A stretch of 64,000 nt of DNA from contig JBCDKM010000014.1 of the NCBI GenBank assembly GCA_038746605.1, forward strand, positions 1 to 64,000, in the 5' to 3' direction. Each line of letters starts with the position of its first letter. The first letter of the stretch is position 1. Below the pieces are notes generated by a model. That model was given only the letters and a program-made list of their open reading frames with translations. It did no database searches and had not been told where the DNA came from. Of the stretch, positions 50,843 through 58,996 are shown in pieces. Both the position numbers and the translations under genes were made by a program. The stretch is from Rubricoccus sp038746605 (GTDB lineage Bacteria > Bacteroidota > Rhodothermia > Rhodothermales > Rubricoccaceae).

Positions 50843-51889
50843 CTACGCCGTGACGGCGTCGGCAGAGGGGCGCGCGATGACCTCGGCGACGCGGGCCGTA
50901 ACGCCCTCGCGCACCAGCTCGGCGGTGTGCGTCACCATGCGCGCGATGGCCTTCGCAGAGGACCCGCCGTGCCCGATGACGGCCGTGCCGCTCAGGCCGA
51001 GCAGGGGCACGCCGCCGTAATTCTCGTAGTCGAAGGTACCGGCCACGCCGCGAAGCACTTGCTTCACGCCCGTGGCGACCTCCTCGCTAAGGCCCTGCTT
51101 CTGGATCTCCTGGCCAAAGAGGTGGGGGAGGATCGTGGAGAAGCTCTCACCCAGCTTCAGCATCACGTTGCCCACGAACCCGTCGCAGACGATCACGTCC
51201 GCGCCGTGATGGAAAATGTCGCGCCCCTCAATGTTGCCGATGAATCCGATGCCCTCCTCTGCATTCAGCTTCTGGAAGGTCTCTTTGACCGTCTCGGTGC
51301 CTTTGCCGGGCTCCTCGCCCACGTTGACCAGTGCGACAGTCGGCTCGCGGGTGTGGAGGGCGGTCTGCGCGAAGACGCGGCCCATCTTGGCGAACTGCAC
51401 CAAGAGATCCGGGCGGACATCCACGTTGGCGCCCACGTCTACGCAGATGCACATCCCGTCCACGGTCGGAAAGTAGCCGGGAAGGGCGGGCCGGAGGACA
51501 CCCGGAAGCCGACCGAGTAGGAACGTGCTCGCGGCCATCACGGCGCCCGTGTTACCCGCCGAGGCGAACGCGTCCGCACGCCCGGCCTTGTGCGCCCCGA
51601 GGCCGACGTGGATAGAGGAGTTTGGCTTGCCCTTGAGCGCTGCCGCCGGGCTCTCCGCCATCCCGATCACCTCGGTGGCGTCGAGGATCTCAATGGGGAG
51701 GTCGTCGGCGTCGTGCTGGCTGAGCGCCTCGCGGATGTCTCCCTCGTGCCCGACCAGCAGCACGGCGAGTGCGCCGTCGGCCGCGCGGACGGCCTGCACC
51801 GCGCCTTCTGCGGTCACGCCGGGGGCATGGTCTCCGCCCATGGCGTCCAGGGCGACGCGGATCGGCCGAGCGGGCTCGGAGGGCGGCAT
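50843..51889 (-). CDS. plsX: Phosphate acyltransferase PlsX
   Basis: 348 residues. RVALDAMGGDHAPGVTAEGA at the start and VGLGAHKAGRADAFASAGNT are PlsX signatures. It makes acyl-phosphate from acyl-ACP for phospholipid synthesis. Same operon as fabH. A 153-bp gap to rpmF holds two inverted repeats. Confidence 0.95.
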   Translation of the reverse strand: MPPSEPARPIRVALDAMGGDHAPGVTAEGAVQAVRAADGALAVLLVGHEGDIREALSQHDADDLPIEILDATEVIGMAESPAAALKGKPNSSIHVGLGAHKAGRADAFASAGNTGAVMAASTFLLGRLPGVLRPALPGYFPTVDGMCICVDVGANVDVRPDLLVQFAKMGRVFAQTALHTREPTVALVNVGEEPGKGTETVKETFQKLNAEEGIGFIGNIEGRDIFHHGADVIVCDGFVGNVMLKLGESFSTILPHLFGQEIQKQGLSEEVATGVKQVLRGVAGTFDYENYGGVPLLGLSGTAVIGHGGSSAKAIARMVTHTAELVREGVTARVAEVIARPSADAVTA

Positions 51890-51956
51890 GACGAGAGGGA
51901 AAGGCGGGTCGGGGACGGGACGCTAAAGGTACGGGCGCGTGCCTTCTTACGACGAA

Positions 51957-52000
51957 CGCCTGTGCACGGCTCCCGCTCGGGCGGTCGCTCGGCACAGGCG
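51957..52000. promoter_or_regulatory. Long inverted repeat between rpmF and plsX
   Basis: CGCCTGTGC (51957-51965) and GCACAGGCG (51992-52000), nine-base perfect arms with a 26-bp spacer that itself contains CCGCTCGGGCGG. A candidate operator or leader structure for plsX-fab genes. Confidence 0.45.
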
Positions 52001-52014
52001 CCGGAGGAGTAGAA

Positions 52015-52033
52015 GCCCGCTCAAGAGGCGGGC
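52015..52033. terminator. Stem-loop after rpmF
   Basis: GCCCGC (52015-52020), loop TCAAGAG, GCGGGC (52028-52033), ten bp from the rpmF stop codon. No U-tract; may separate rpmF from plsX expression. Confidence 0.5.
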
Positions 52034-52042
52034 ATGGAGGAC

Positions 52043-52231
52043 CTAGTAGTCCTCCTCGCGCACCACGACGGCGCGGCCGCGATAGTGCCCGCAGGTCGGG
52101 CAGGCCCGGTGGAGAATCTTGCTGTTCCCACAGTTGGAGCACTCGTGGGTGACAGGAACGGAGCGCACCTTGTACTGGGCGCGGCGGGTGGCGGTGCGGG
52201 CCTTGGAGTGGCGGCGCTTCGGGTTGGCCAT
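52043..52231 (-). CDS. rpmF: 50S ribosomal protein L32
   Basis: 62 residues, basic N-terminus MANPKRRHSKARTATRRAQY, and the zinc ribbon CSNCGN...CPTCGHY (four Cys). Standard L32, and standard yceD-rpmF-plsX order. Confidence 0.97.
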   Translation of the reverse strand: MANPKRRHSKARTATRRAQYKVRSVPVTHECSNCGNSKILHRACPTCGHYRGRAVVVREEDY

Positions 52232-52265
52232 GAGTTCGGTCGGGTGTCGCGCGAGGCGCGGAGGG

Positions 52266-52760
52266 TCAATCGGTGGTGTCGTCCGGGGTGTCGTCGCGAA
52301 GGCGGCGGAGTGCTTCCCAGCGGTCGTCGGCGGGTTCGCCCTCTACGGGGCCGCCGAAGCGCGTCGGGATCTCGGCGTCCTCGGCCTCTGGCGCGACGCG
52401 CCGGAGCGGGAGCGCGAGCAGAAGCGTGTCGCGGACAGGCTCGGTGAGATCCACCTCGGGCGGATGCTCAGGGAGGGGGTAGACGTCCTCGGCCTCCTCG
52501 CCGATAGGGGCATCGGTGAAGAGCACCTCGTGCGAGCCCTCAACGGACTGCTGGTACTCGGCGAGGGTGCGGTCGCACTCGAGCGTCGCCGTGGCGCGCG
52601 TGGCGTAAGCGGCCCGGACGCGCCGTTCCGCGATGTCGAGCCGAAGCGCGACGGCGATGTCGGCGAAGATCCCGGGGTCGAGATCGAGATCGCCAGGGGC
52701 GGGGGAGAGCTCCATTTCATGGAGCCCGTCGTCGAGGGCGGTGAGGTCTACCCGGAGCAT
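52266..52760 (-). CDS. YceD/DUF177 family protein (23S rRNA accumulation protein)
   Basis: 164 residues from ATG 52760 (MLRVDLTALDDGLHE). The ATATLECDRTLAEYQQSVEG segment is the position of the usual C-x-R-C loop, with only one Cys left here, so zinc binding is doubtful. Family members assist 23S rRNA or L32 handling. First gene of the yceD-rpmF-plsX-fabHD run, 34 nt ahead of rpmF. Confidence 0.8.
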   Translation of the reverse strand: MLRVDLTALDDGLHEMELSPAPGDLDLDPGIFADIAVALRLDIAERRVRAAYATRATATLECDRTLAEYQQSVEGSHEVLFTDAPIGEEAEDVYPLPEHPPEVDLTEPVRDTLLLALPLRRVAPEAEDAEIPTRFGGPVEGEPADDRWEALRRLRDDTPDDTTD

Positions 52761-52924
52761 GGAATCAAGGAGCGGCGGTCGTCTCCGCGCGAGCGGGCGC
52801 ACGGAACCTGGAAGCTAGACGGCGCCCTGGGGCACCGGCAATACATCACGCATTGTTTGCACGGCCCTTCGCGCTCCCTTCTCCCGACCTTCGCTCTCGC
52901 GGACCGCCGCCGCCACGGGCACGC

Positions 52925-52971
52925 CCGCCTCGGGAGGTCTGCCCGCAGGGCGCGAGACGTTGCCGAGGCGG
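52925..52971. repeat. Dispersed palindrome, long-looped variant
   Basis: CCGCCTCGG (52925-52933) and CCGAGGCGG (52963-52971) separated by 29 bp, in the gap upstream of dnaA. The rest of 52761-53235 holds nothing I recognise. Confidence 0.65.
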
Positions 52972-53235
52972 GGGAGGTAAACCCTGACTCATGTCACCGG
53001 AACCGGCCTCACTCGATGGCCGAAACAGCTCTTCCGGGCCTCGCGCGACAGTGCTCTGTGAAGTCCGATCCGCGAGCTGTATTTCGAGTCGGCGAGCGTT
53101 GCGCCTCATGTGACCGGAGGGTTACCATCCTCTGCCGGAGACGGGGTAGCCCCACCTCTTCTTCGACACGTCGTGGAAGGCTCCTGGGCTGTCTTCCAAG
53201 CTGTGCCTTTCGCGCGGCCCTCGACTTCGGTCGGA

Positions 53236-53453
53236 TGTGGACAAGCGCGTGTCACGCACATGCTGTGCGCTGCATGTCATCTCCAGTTTCGCGCGGTCAA
53301 CGCGCCTGTTCGTTTCTCTCCTGAATCCAACGTCGTTGCGCCGCAACGAGATAGGCCACTCTTTCCACAGCGTGGAAAAGATGTGGACAAGCGAAAGTCC
53401 TGTTCGGCCCTCCGCCTCTCGACCTGTGCGACCCCGTGTTCCCGTGTGGATAA
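53236..53453 (+). other. Candidate chromosomal origin region (DnaA boxes)
   Basis: A perfect DnaA box TGTGGATAA (53445-53453) and two one-mismatch boxes TGTGGACAA (53236-53244, 53382-53390), all in the same orientation, upstream of dnaA. TTTCCAC-AGC-GTGGAAA (53363-53379) is an extra dyad between them. No strongly AT-rich unwinding element is obvious in the GC-rich sequence. Alternatively these boxes only autoregulate dnaA. Confidence 0.55.
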
Positions 53454-53551
53454 CCCTGTGCGTACTCTCGCTGGGTGTGGGCGCGAGGTCGTTCGATTTC
53501 GGATCTTGAGTCCCTTCCACTTCCCTCACGTTCACCCCTGCGCTCGGCTCG

Positions 53552-55096
53552 ATGAATAGGACCCCCGACGAGGTCTGGGACGAGTGTCTCGCGATCATCC
53601 GAGACAACATCAGCCGACAGAGCTACAGGACGTGGTTCGACCCGCTCCGGGCGGTCGCGCTGGAGGAGGAAGGCGGCGCGCCGAAGCTCACCGTTCAACT
53701 CCCGAGCCGGTTCTACTACGAGTGGTTGGAGGAGCACTACTTCGCGCTCCTGCGGAAGACGATCACAAAGGTACTCGGCCCCACAGGGCGGCTCTTCTAC
53801 GACATCGTGATTGAGCGCGAGGACAGCGTCGCGGAGCGCCCCGGTGCCTCCATGCAATTGCCCGCGCGGCCGGACGCGCTGGTGCCCGGGCGCCGCGCGC
53901 GCTCCGTCGATACCGGTGCCCCTCCTCCGCCTCGGCAGGGGGGCGGCGCCCCCGGCTACCCCGCCCCGCCGACGTACCGAGGCGGGGGCCCGGCCCGGCC
54001 CGCGACGCCTCCGGGCGGAGGCGCGGCCAGCCCGTTCGCCATCCCGGGCGTGCGCCGCGAGATCGACCCGCACCTGGACCCGATGCTCACCTTCGACCGG
54101 TTCATCGAGGGCGACTGCAACCGGCTGGCGCGGAGCGCGGCCTGGGCCATCGCGCAGCAGCCGGGCGAGACGGCCTTCAACCCGTTCCTGATCTACGGCG
54201 GCGTCGGGCTGGGGAAGACGCATCTCATCCAGGCCATCGGCAACTACGCGCGGTCGCACGGCCTCGCGCGGACCGTCCGCTACATCTCCAGCGAGCAGTT
54301 CACCGCCGAGTTCGTCCGGGCCATCAAGAACAACTCCGCCGGGGCCTTCGCGGAGCTCTACCAGAGCGTGGATGTCCTCATCGTGGACGACGTGCAGTTC
54401 TTCGGCGGCAAGGAGAAGACGCAGGAGCAGTTCTTCCACATCTTCAACGAGCTGCATCTTCAGCGGAAGCAGATCGTGCTGTCGTCGGACCGTCCGCTGA
54501 AGGACATCGAGGGCATCGAGGAGCGGCTCGTCTCGCGCTTCCAGTGGGGGCTCGTGGCCGACGTGCAGCCGCCGGAGTTGGAAACCCGCATCGCGATCCT
54601 CCGCCGCCGCGCGGAGGACGACGGCACGCAGGTCTCGGATGCCGTGCTGGAGTACGTCGCGACGCACGTCACGGCGAACATCCGCGAGTTGGAGGGCGCG
54701 CTCATCCGGCTCTCGGCCTACGGCGCGCTTCAGGACCGCGAGATCGACCTCGACATGGCGCGCGAGGGGCTGCGTGATCTCATCAAGGAGCAGCGGTCGG
54801 CGCTGACCCTCCCGCAGATCCAGACGGTCACGTGCGAGGTGCTAGACATCCCGGAGGACCTCGTCCGCGCGAGAACGCGCAAGCGCGAAGTGGTGCAGGC
54901 CCGTCAGATCGCGATGTACTTCTGCAAGCAGCTCACGAAGCACTCCCTCAAGACCATCGGCCAGGGCTTCGGCGGGCGCGACCACTCGACGGTGATCCAC
55001 GCCGTCCGCAGTGTGGAGGACCAGATCGACACGGACCCGCTCTTCCGCGAGACTGTGGAGCGCGTGCGGAAGAAGCTGGAGCTGCACACGCGGTAG
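53552..55096 (+). CDS. dnaA: Chromosomal replication initiator DnaA
   Basis: 514 residues. Domain I (1-90) contains ISRQSYRTWFDPL. Domain II (about 95-170) is a Pro/Gly/Ala-rich linker; its CCTCGGCAGGG...GTACCGAGG DNA is a pair of palindrome arms (53927-53935, 53977-53985). Domain III AAA+: Walker A GGVGLGKTHL at about 215-224, Walker B LIVDDVQFF at about 275-283. Domain IV: GRDHSTVIHA signature near 474. It opens the origin and is expected next to it. Confidence 0.97.
   Translation: MNRTPDEVWDECLAIIRDNISRQSYRTWFDPLRAVALEEEGGAPKLTVQLPSRFYYEWLEEHYFALLRKTITKVLGPTGRLFYDIVIEREDSVAERPGASMQLPARPDALVPGRRARSVDTGAPPPPRQGGGAPGYPAPPTYRGGGPARPATPPGGGAASPFAIPGVRREIDPHLDPMLTFDRFIEGDCNRLARSAAWAIAQQPGETAFNPFLIYGGVGLGKTHLIQAIGNYARSHGLARTVRYISSEQFTAEFVRAIKNNSAGAFAELYQSVDVLIVDDVQFFGGKEKTQEQFFHIFNELHLQRKQIVLSSDRPLKDIEGIEERLVSRFQWGLVADVQPPELETRIAILRRRAEDDGTQVSDAVLEYVATHVTANIRELEGALIRLSAYGALQDREIDLDMAREGLRDLIKEQRSALTLPQIQTVTCEVLDIPEDLVRARTRKREVVQARQIAMYFCKQLTKHSLKTIGQGFGGRDHSTVIHAVRSVEDQIDTDPLFRETVERVRKKLELHTR
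53927..53985. repeat. Palindrome arms inside the dnaA linker
   Basis: CCGCCTCGG (53927-53935) and CCGAGGCGG (53977-53985) with 41 bp between them, in frame in the flexible domain II. Position in the least constrained part of the protein fits insertion of an element, although the arms are also what GC-rich Pro/Gly codons would give. Confidence 0.55.
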
Positions 55097-55301
55097 GGGC
55101 GGTTGGCAGCTTATGGTCGGTGAGATATGGGTGCGCAGAGGCCTCGTGTCAAAACCGAACAAAGCGGTTGCAAGGCGCTCAGGCTTGCAAAGAGAGCAGA
55201 TGGTGTACTTGGTCAGACACTTTTCTGAGATCGAGATAGGCCTTTGGAACACACACGGGCTGATCGGAGCTATGTGAAGCTCGACTTTCACTCCACAGGC
55301 C

Positions 55302-55330
55302 TTGACAAGACAGGGGATTTGCGCTATCAG
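55302..55330 (+). promoter_or_regulatory. Candidate sigma-70-like promoter
   Basis: TTGACA (55302-55307), 17 bp, TATCAG (55325-55330), 55 bp ahead of the small gene at 55385. The -35 is a full match and the -10 is 4 of 6. The flank 55097-55384 has no gene. Confidence 0.35.
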
Positions 55331-55384
55331 AGCCGTGGCGGCTCGATCAGGACACACCTCACTCTTTTACCAGAGGTGCGTCCC

Positions 55385-55609
55385 ATGGACAGGCTCCCCC
55401 AGAAGCGCGTCGGGCCAAACGGCCCGGAAACAAACCGGCAACCGTTGCTCGTCACGAAGGACGGCGTGTTTGTCCCGCCGGGGGAGACGGACGAGAACAA
55501 GAGGCTCGCGCTCCAAACGTGGGGACGAGCGCAGTACGTCCGGTACATCGCGTACGCGGTTGGATCGGCCATCGCCTCTGGGATGGCGTTGCTGGCCGCG
55601 CTGTCATGA
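55385..55609 (+). CDS. Small membrane-anchored protein of unknown function
   Basis: 74 residues from ATG 55385: MDRLPQKRVGPNGPETNRQP, then a polar stretch, and one C-terminal helix YIAYAVGSAIASGMALLAAL. Tail-anchored topology. No family recognised. It follows dnaA and a promoter-like site. Confidence 0.5.
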   Translation: MDRLPQKRVGPNGPETNRQPLLVTKDGVFVPPGETDENKRLALQTWGRAQYVRYIAYAVGSAIASGMALLAALS

Positions 55610-55626
55610 CGCAACACCCACCAGCC

Positions 55627-55797
55627 GTCATTCCCGCGCACGCGGGAATCCAGAGTGACGAGCATGCGCGAGTCCCTCCGCCCCGGTGGCGCCAGGGAGG
55701 GACCTAGACTGGCGTGAATGCACTCGTCCGCCGCGCTTGCGGTCGTGGTGGAAGGCCTTCCCGGTACTCTGGACTCCGGCGCTACGGTCGGAATGAC
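55627..55797. repeat. REP/BIME-like element with a dRS3-like core
   Basis: ATTCCCGCG-CA-CGCGGGAAT (55630-55649) is the widespread dRS3-type 20-mer. GTCATTCC (55627-55634) pairs with GGAATGAC (55790-55797), and GGAATCCAGAGT (55645-55656) with ACTCTGGACTCC (55766-55777, 11 of 12). The whole forms a large inverted pair that fills most of the 310-bp gap 55610-55920. Confidence 0.75.
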
Positions 55798-55825
55798 GTT
55801 GAAGGGGAGAGCGCAGCTAGGTCTT

Positions 55826-55839
55826 CCTCGGCACCGAGG
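55826..55839. repeat. Dispersed palindrome, short class (core only)
   Basis: CCTCGGCACCGAGG, flanked by CTT and GGAGGAAG. Located just downstream of the REP/BIME-like element and ahead of the lipoprotein gene. Confidence 0.6.
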
Positions 55840-55920
55840 CGGAGGAAGCCAGGAGCGCGGGCATGAGTTGAAGCCAGCGGACGTTGGCGGTACCTAGCGA
55901 CCTGATCTCTCCATCCCGCG

Positions 55921-56538
55921 ATGCTCCGCCTCCTGCCCGCCCTCCTGCTGCTCCTCCTCGCGACTGCCTGCGACGATACCCCCGTTGACCCGCCGGACAC
56001 CACGCCGCCCACCGTCGAGATCACCGAGCCCAGCGCCAACACGGAGGTCTCGGGCGAGATCACCGTTCGCTACTCGGTAGACGAGGGCAACGTCACGGCA
56101 GTCCTCCTCGTGGACGGCGCGACCGCAAGCACCTCCACGTCAGGCAGCTTCCTGCTCGACACCACGACCCTCGCGGACGGCCTACACACGCTCCAGGTAG
56201 AGGCGACGGACGAGGCCGGGAATTCGTCGCGCTCGCCGACGATCTCCATCGCCGTCAACAACGACCAGACGGGCCCCGACGTGATCCTTCTCGCGCCCGG
56301 CAACGGCGCGACTCTCTCGGGCACCTTCACCGTTCGCTACACCGCCATGGACCCGACGCCACCCATCACGGCTACACTTCTCATCGACGGGACTGAGGCG
56401 GGCACGAGCCGGGACGGAGAGATCGAGTTCGACACCACGACATTCGCCGATGGCGCGTACTCGCTCGTCGTGGAGGCGCGAGACGGCAACGGCAACACGT
56501 CGGCGACCCCCGCCATCCAGATCACGATCGACAACTGA
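55921..56538 (+). CDS. Lipoprotein with two bacterial Ig-like domains
   Basis: 205 residues, lipobox ATAC followed by a Pro/Asp-rich linker. Two tandem Ig-like domains share the pattern VEITEPSANTEVSGEITVRY and VILLAPGNGATLSGTFTVRY, then FLLDTTTLADGLHTLQVEA and EFDTTTFADGAYSLVVEA. They fit Big_7-type domains. Probably an outer-membrane surface or adhesion lipoprotein. No neighbour shows the partner. Confidence 0.75.
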   Translation: MLRLLPALLLLLLATACDDTPVDPPDTTPPTVEITEPSANTEVSGEITVRYSVDEGNVTAVLLVDGATASTSTSGSFLLDTTTLADGLHTLQVEATDEAGNSSRSPTISIAVNNDQTGPDVILLAPGNGATLSGTFTVRYTAMDPTPPITATLLIDGTEAGTSRDGEIEFDTTTFADGAYSLVVEARDGNGNTSATPAIQITIDN

Positions 56539-56547
56539 CCCGTCCTC

Positions 56548-56561
56548 CCTCGGGACCGAGG
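56548..56561. repeat. Dispersed palindrome, short class (core only)
   Basis: CCTCGG-GA-CCGAGG, with CCTC/GAGG flanks, in the 32-bp gap between convergent stop codons (56538 and 56571). Confidence 0.7.
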
Positions 56562-56570
56562 CGGGAGGAG

Positions 56571-57779
56571 TTAGCGTCCGGCGTGGATCTGCAGGAGGTT
56601 CTCGCGGACGGCGTCGGTCAGGCTGCGCTGGCGCCGGGCCATGACCGCCTCGGCGACGCGGAGCGCCTTCTCCGGCCGGTACTCGACCTGCTTGTCTGGC
56701 GTGCCCCAGGTGAAGCTCGGGACGTGCCGCGAGTGGAAGCCCGCTCCGTACAGGTTGCACGAGACGCCGACGACCGTCCCTGTGTTGAACGTCGTGTCGA
56801 TAGCGCACTTGGAGTGATCGCCCATGACGAGCCCGATGAACTGGCTTCCCGTGCCCACGAAGTCCTGCTCGACGGGGTCCCACAGGCTCACTTCGCCGTA
56901 GTCGTTGCGCAGGTTGGACGTGTTGGTGTCCGCACCGAGGTTGCACCACTGGCCGAGGTAGCTGTTGCCGAGGTACCCATCGTGGCCCTTGTTGCTGAGG
57001 CTGTGCACGATGCTCGCGTGGATCTCGCCGCCCACTTTACTCCGGTAGCCGATAGAACTCCCGTCCACCCGCGCGCCCGCTTTGATAACCGCCCTCTCGC
57101 CCACGTAGACCGGCCCTCGCACGACGGCGTTCTCCTCCACGATGGCATCGGATCCGATCCAGATCGGGCCGTCCTCGGCGTTGAGGACGGCTCCGGGCCG
57201 GACCGTCGCGCCCTTCCCGATGTGGATCCGCCCGGGATGCGCGAGGATCGCGCCCGTTTGTACCTCGCCGCGATGCTCGCCCAGACCTCCTATCGCGCGG
57301 AGGTCCTCCGCGATGCGTTCGGGCACGTCGTCCAGCAAGTGCCAGAGGCGCGAGATCACCGTCTCGCCGTTGACCTGGATCTGCTCGGTTCCTTCGGGAA
57401 AAGAGAGCGGATCGGCGAGGTCTTCGGGAGGCGCGGGCAGCCAGAGGGCGAGGAGGTCGTTGCCTTGCGTCCACGCGCGTGGCTCGCTGGACATGCCCTC
57501 GCGGACCTGATGGGCCACCCGCGGTGAGACCCGCCACCGGCCGTTGACGAACAGCACCTCGCCCGTCACGCCGCCGAGGCGGAGGAACTGAGGGTTGGCT
57601 TCGAGTTCCATGCCCAAGATGGACTCGCGCACGTGGACGGCGATCTGATCCGGTTCGAACAGTCGCTCTGCACGATCTCGATTCGTCAGGACTCCCGGCG
57701 GGAGGTCGTACACAGCGCGGGTGAGCACGAGCGGCGCGAGGCGGGCGACGGTATCGTCCTCGAAGAGGCAGAGAGTCAT
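56571..57779 (-). CDS. GlmU-like putative sugar nucleotidyltransferase
   Basis: 402 residues. The N-terminal part (MTLCLFEDDTVARLAPLVLT, DLPPGVLTNRDRAERLF) is a divergent nucleotidyltransferase-like domain of a Bacteroidota-type GlmU-related family. The C-terminal half is a left-handed beta-helix of hexapeptide repeats (IWIGSDAIVEENAVVRGPVY, YRSKVGGEIHAS). Signature pyrophosphorylase residues are not clear, so activity is uncertain. Stop TAA lies next to the palindrome. Confidence 0.75.
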   Translation of the reverse strand: MTLCLFEDDTVARLAPLVLTRAVYDLPPGVLTNRDRAERLFEPDQIAVHVRESILGMELEANPQFLRLGGVTGEVLFVNGRWRVSPRVAHQVREGMSSEPRAWTQGNDLLALWLPAPPEDLADPLSFPEGTEQIQVNGETVISRLWHLLDDVPERIAEDLRAIGGLGEHRGEVQTGAILAHPGRIHIGKGATVRPGAVLNAEDGPIWIGSDAIVEENAVVRGPVYVGERAVIKAGARVDGSSIGYRSKVGGEIHASIVHSLSNKGHDGYLGNSYLGQWCNLGADTNTSNLRNDYGEVSLWDPVEQDFVGTGSQFIGLVMGDHSKCAIDTTFNTGTVVGVSCNLYGAGFHSRHVPSFTWGTPDKQVEYRPEKALRVAEAVMARRQRSLTDAVRENLLQIHAGR

Positions 57780-57901
57780 CGGTGGTTAGGCATCGGTGAT
57801 CGGTGGAAGGTCGCCTTGACACCACGTCAGGACTCGCGGGCCCTTCGCGAACCCCGTGCGGCGCTCGGTGATTCACCCGCCTCACTCTACGCCCCACCGA
57901 A

Positions 57902-58996
57902 TTGGACTCCCTCACCCAGGCCGTGCTCGGCAGCACCGTCGGAGCCGCGAGCGGCGGGCCGAGGCTGGGCCGCCGCGCCGCCGCCTGGGGCGCCGTGGCA
58001 GGCACAATCCCCGACCTCGACATCCTGGCGTACCCGTTCATCGACCCGGCCAGCGAACTCCTCTTCCATCGCGGGTTCACCCACGGCATCCTGTTTCCGT
58101 TTCTGGCGGCACCCCTGTTCGGGTGGCTCGTCTGGCGCCTTTCACGATGGCGCGGTCATGCGGCCGACACTTGGAAAGCCTGGACCGGTGTCTTCTTCTG
58201 GGGCTTCGCCACGCACGCCCCGCTGGATGCGTTCACGGTCTACGGGACACAGCTCCTCGCGCCGTTCTCCACGCACCCGTTCGCGGTCAGCAGCGCGTTC
58301 ATCATCGACCCTGTGGTGACGGTGGCGCTAGCGGTGGGGCTCGTCGTGGCGATCCGAGCGGGCGCGAGCCCGAAGGCGCGTCGGGCCAGCCTGGTCGGCC
58401 TCGGCGTGGCGGCGGTCTACCTCGGTGCGGGCGTCGCGATGCAGGCGCAGGCCCGCGCGACGGTGGAGGTGGCGCTCGTCGAGCGCGGCATTGAGGCGGA
58501 CGATCTGCTCGTGGCCGCCGGGCCGCTCTCCTCGTTCCACTGGCGCGGTGTGGCCCGCGAAGGCGACCGCGTCCACCCGTTCTACCTCCACGTCACGAGC
58601 ACGCCTCGCGAGGTCGGCTTCCATCCGCCTGTGCGCGTCGCGAATCTACCGCCGGGGTTCGCCGCGAGCCGCAACGGCCGCGCCCTCCAGTGGTTCTCGC
58701 GCGGATGGCTCGTGGACGCCTCGGGTGGCACAGAGCCTGACGCGTCGTCGCCAGATGGAGCGTTCGTCGTCGCTGATGCGCGCTTCGGGCGCCTCGGACT
58801 GGACGCCACCGACCCCTGGGTTTTCCGGTGGCGCGTGGAGCCGGAGCCGCCGTTCGCGTTCTCCCAGATACCCCAGCAGGTAGGCTTCGAGGAGGGCGAG
58901 GTTGCGAGGCTCTGGAACCGCATCATCGGCGCGGACCCGGCCCCGCCACCGACCGTACCATCCGGCGTCTCCCCTCCCGACTCCCCCTCTCCATGA
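57902..58996 (+). CDS. YdjM-like membrane-bound putative metal-dependent hydrolase
   Basis: 364 residues from TTG 57902, giving the usual family start DSLTQAVLG. Motifs: IPDLDILAYPF, HRGFTHGILFPF, ATHAPLDAFTVYG (His/Asp metal site), about five predicted helices, then a 180-residue extracytoplasmic or cytoplasmic domain absent from the copy at 12691. The stop overlaps the transaldolase start (ATGA), so they are coupled. Function unknown. Confidence 0.8.
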   Translation: MDSLTQAVLGSTVGAASGGPRLGRRAAAWGAVAGTIPDLDILAYPFIDPASELLFHRGFTHGILFPFLAAPLFGWLVWRLSRWRGHAADTWKAWTGVFFWGFATHAPLDAFTVYGTQLLAPFSTHPFAVSSAFIIDPVVTVALAVGLVVAIRAGASPKARRASLVGLGVAAVYLGAGVAMQAQARATVEVALVERGIEADDLLVAAGPLSSFHWRGVAREGDRVHPFYLHVTSTPREVGFHPPVRVANLPPGFAASRNGRALQWFSRGWLVDASGGTEPDASSPDGAFVVADARFGRLGLDATDPWVFRWRVEPEPPFAFSQIPQQVGFEEGEVARLWNRIIGADPAPPPTVPSGVSPPDSPSP

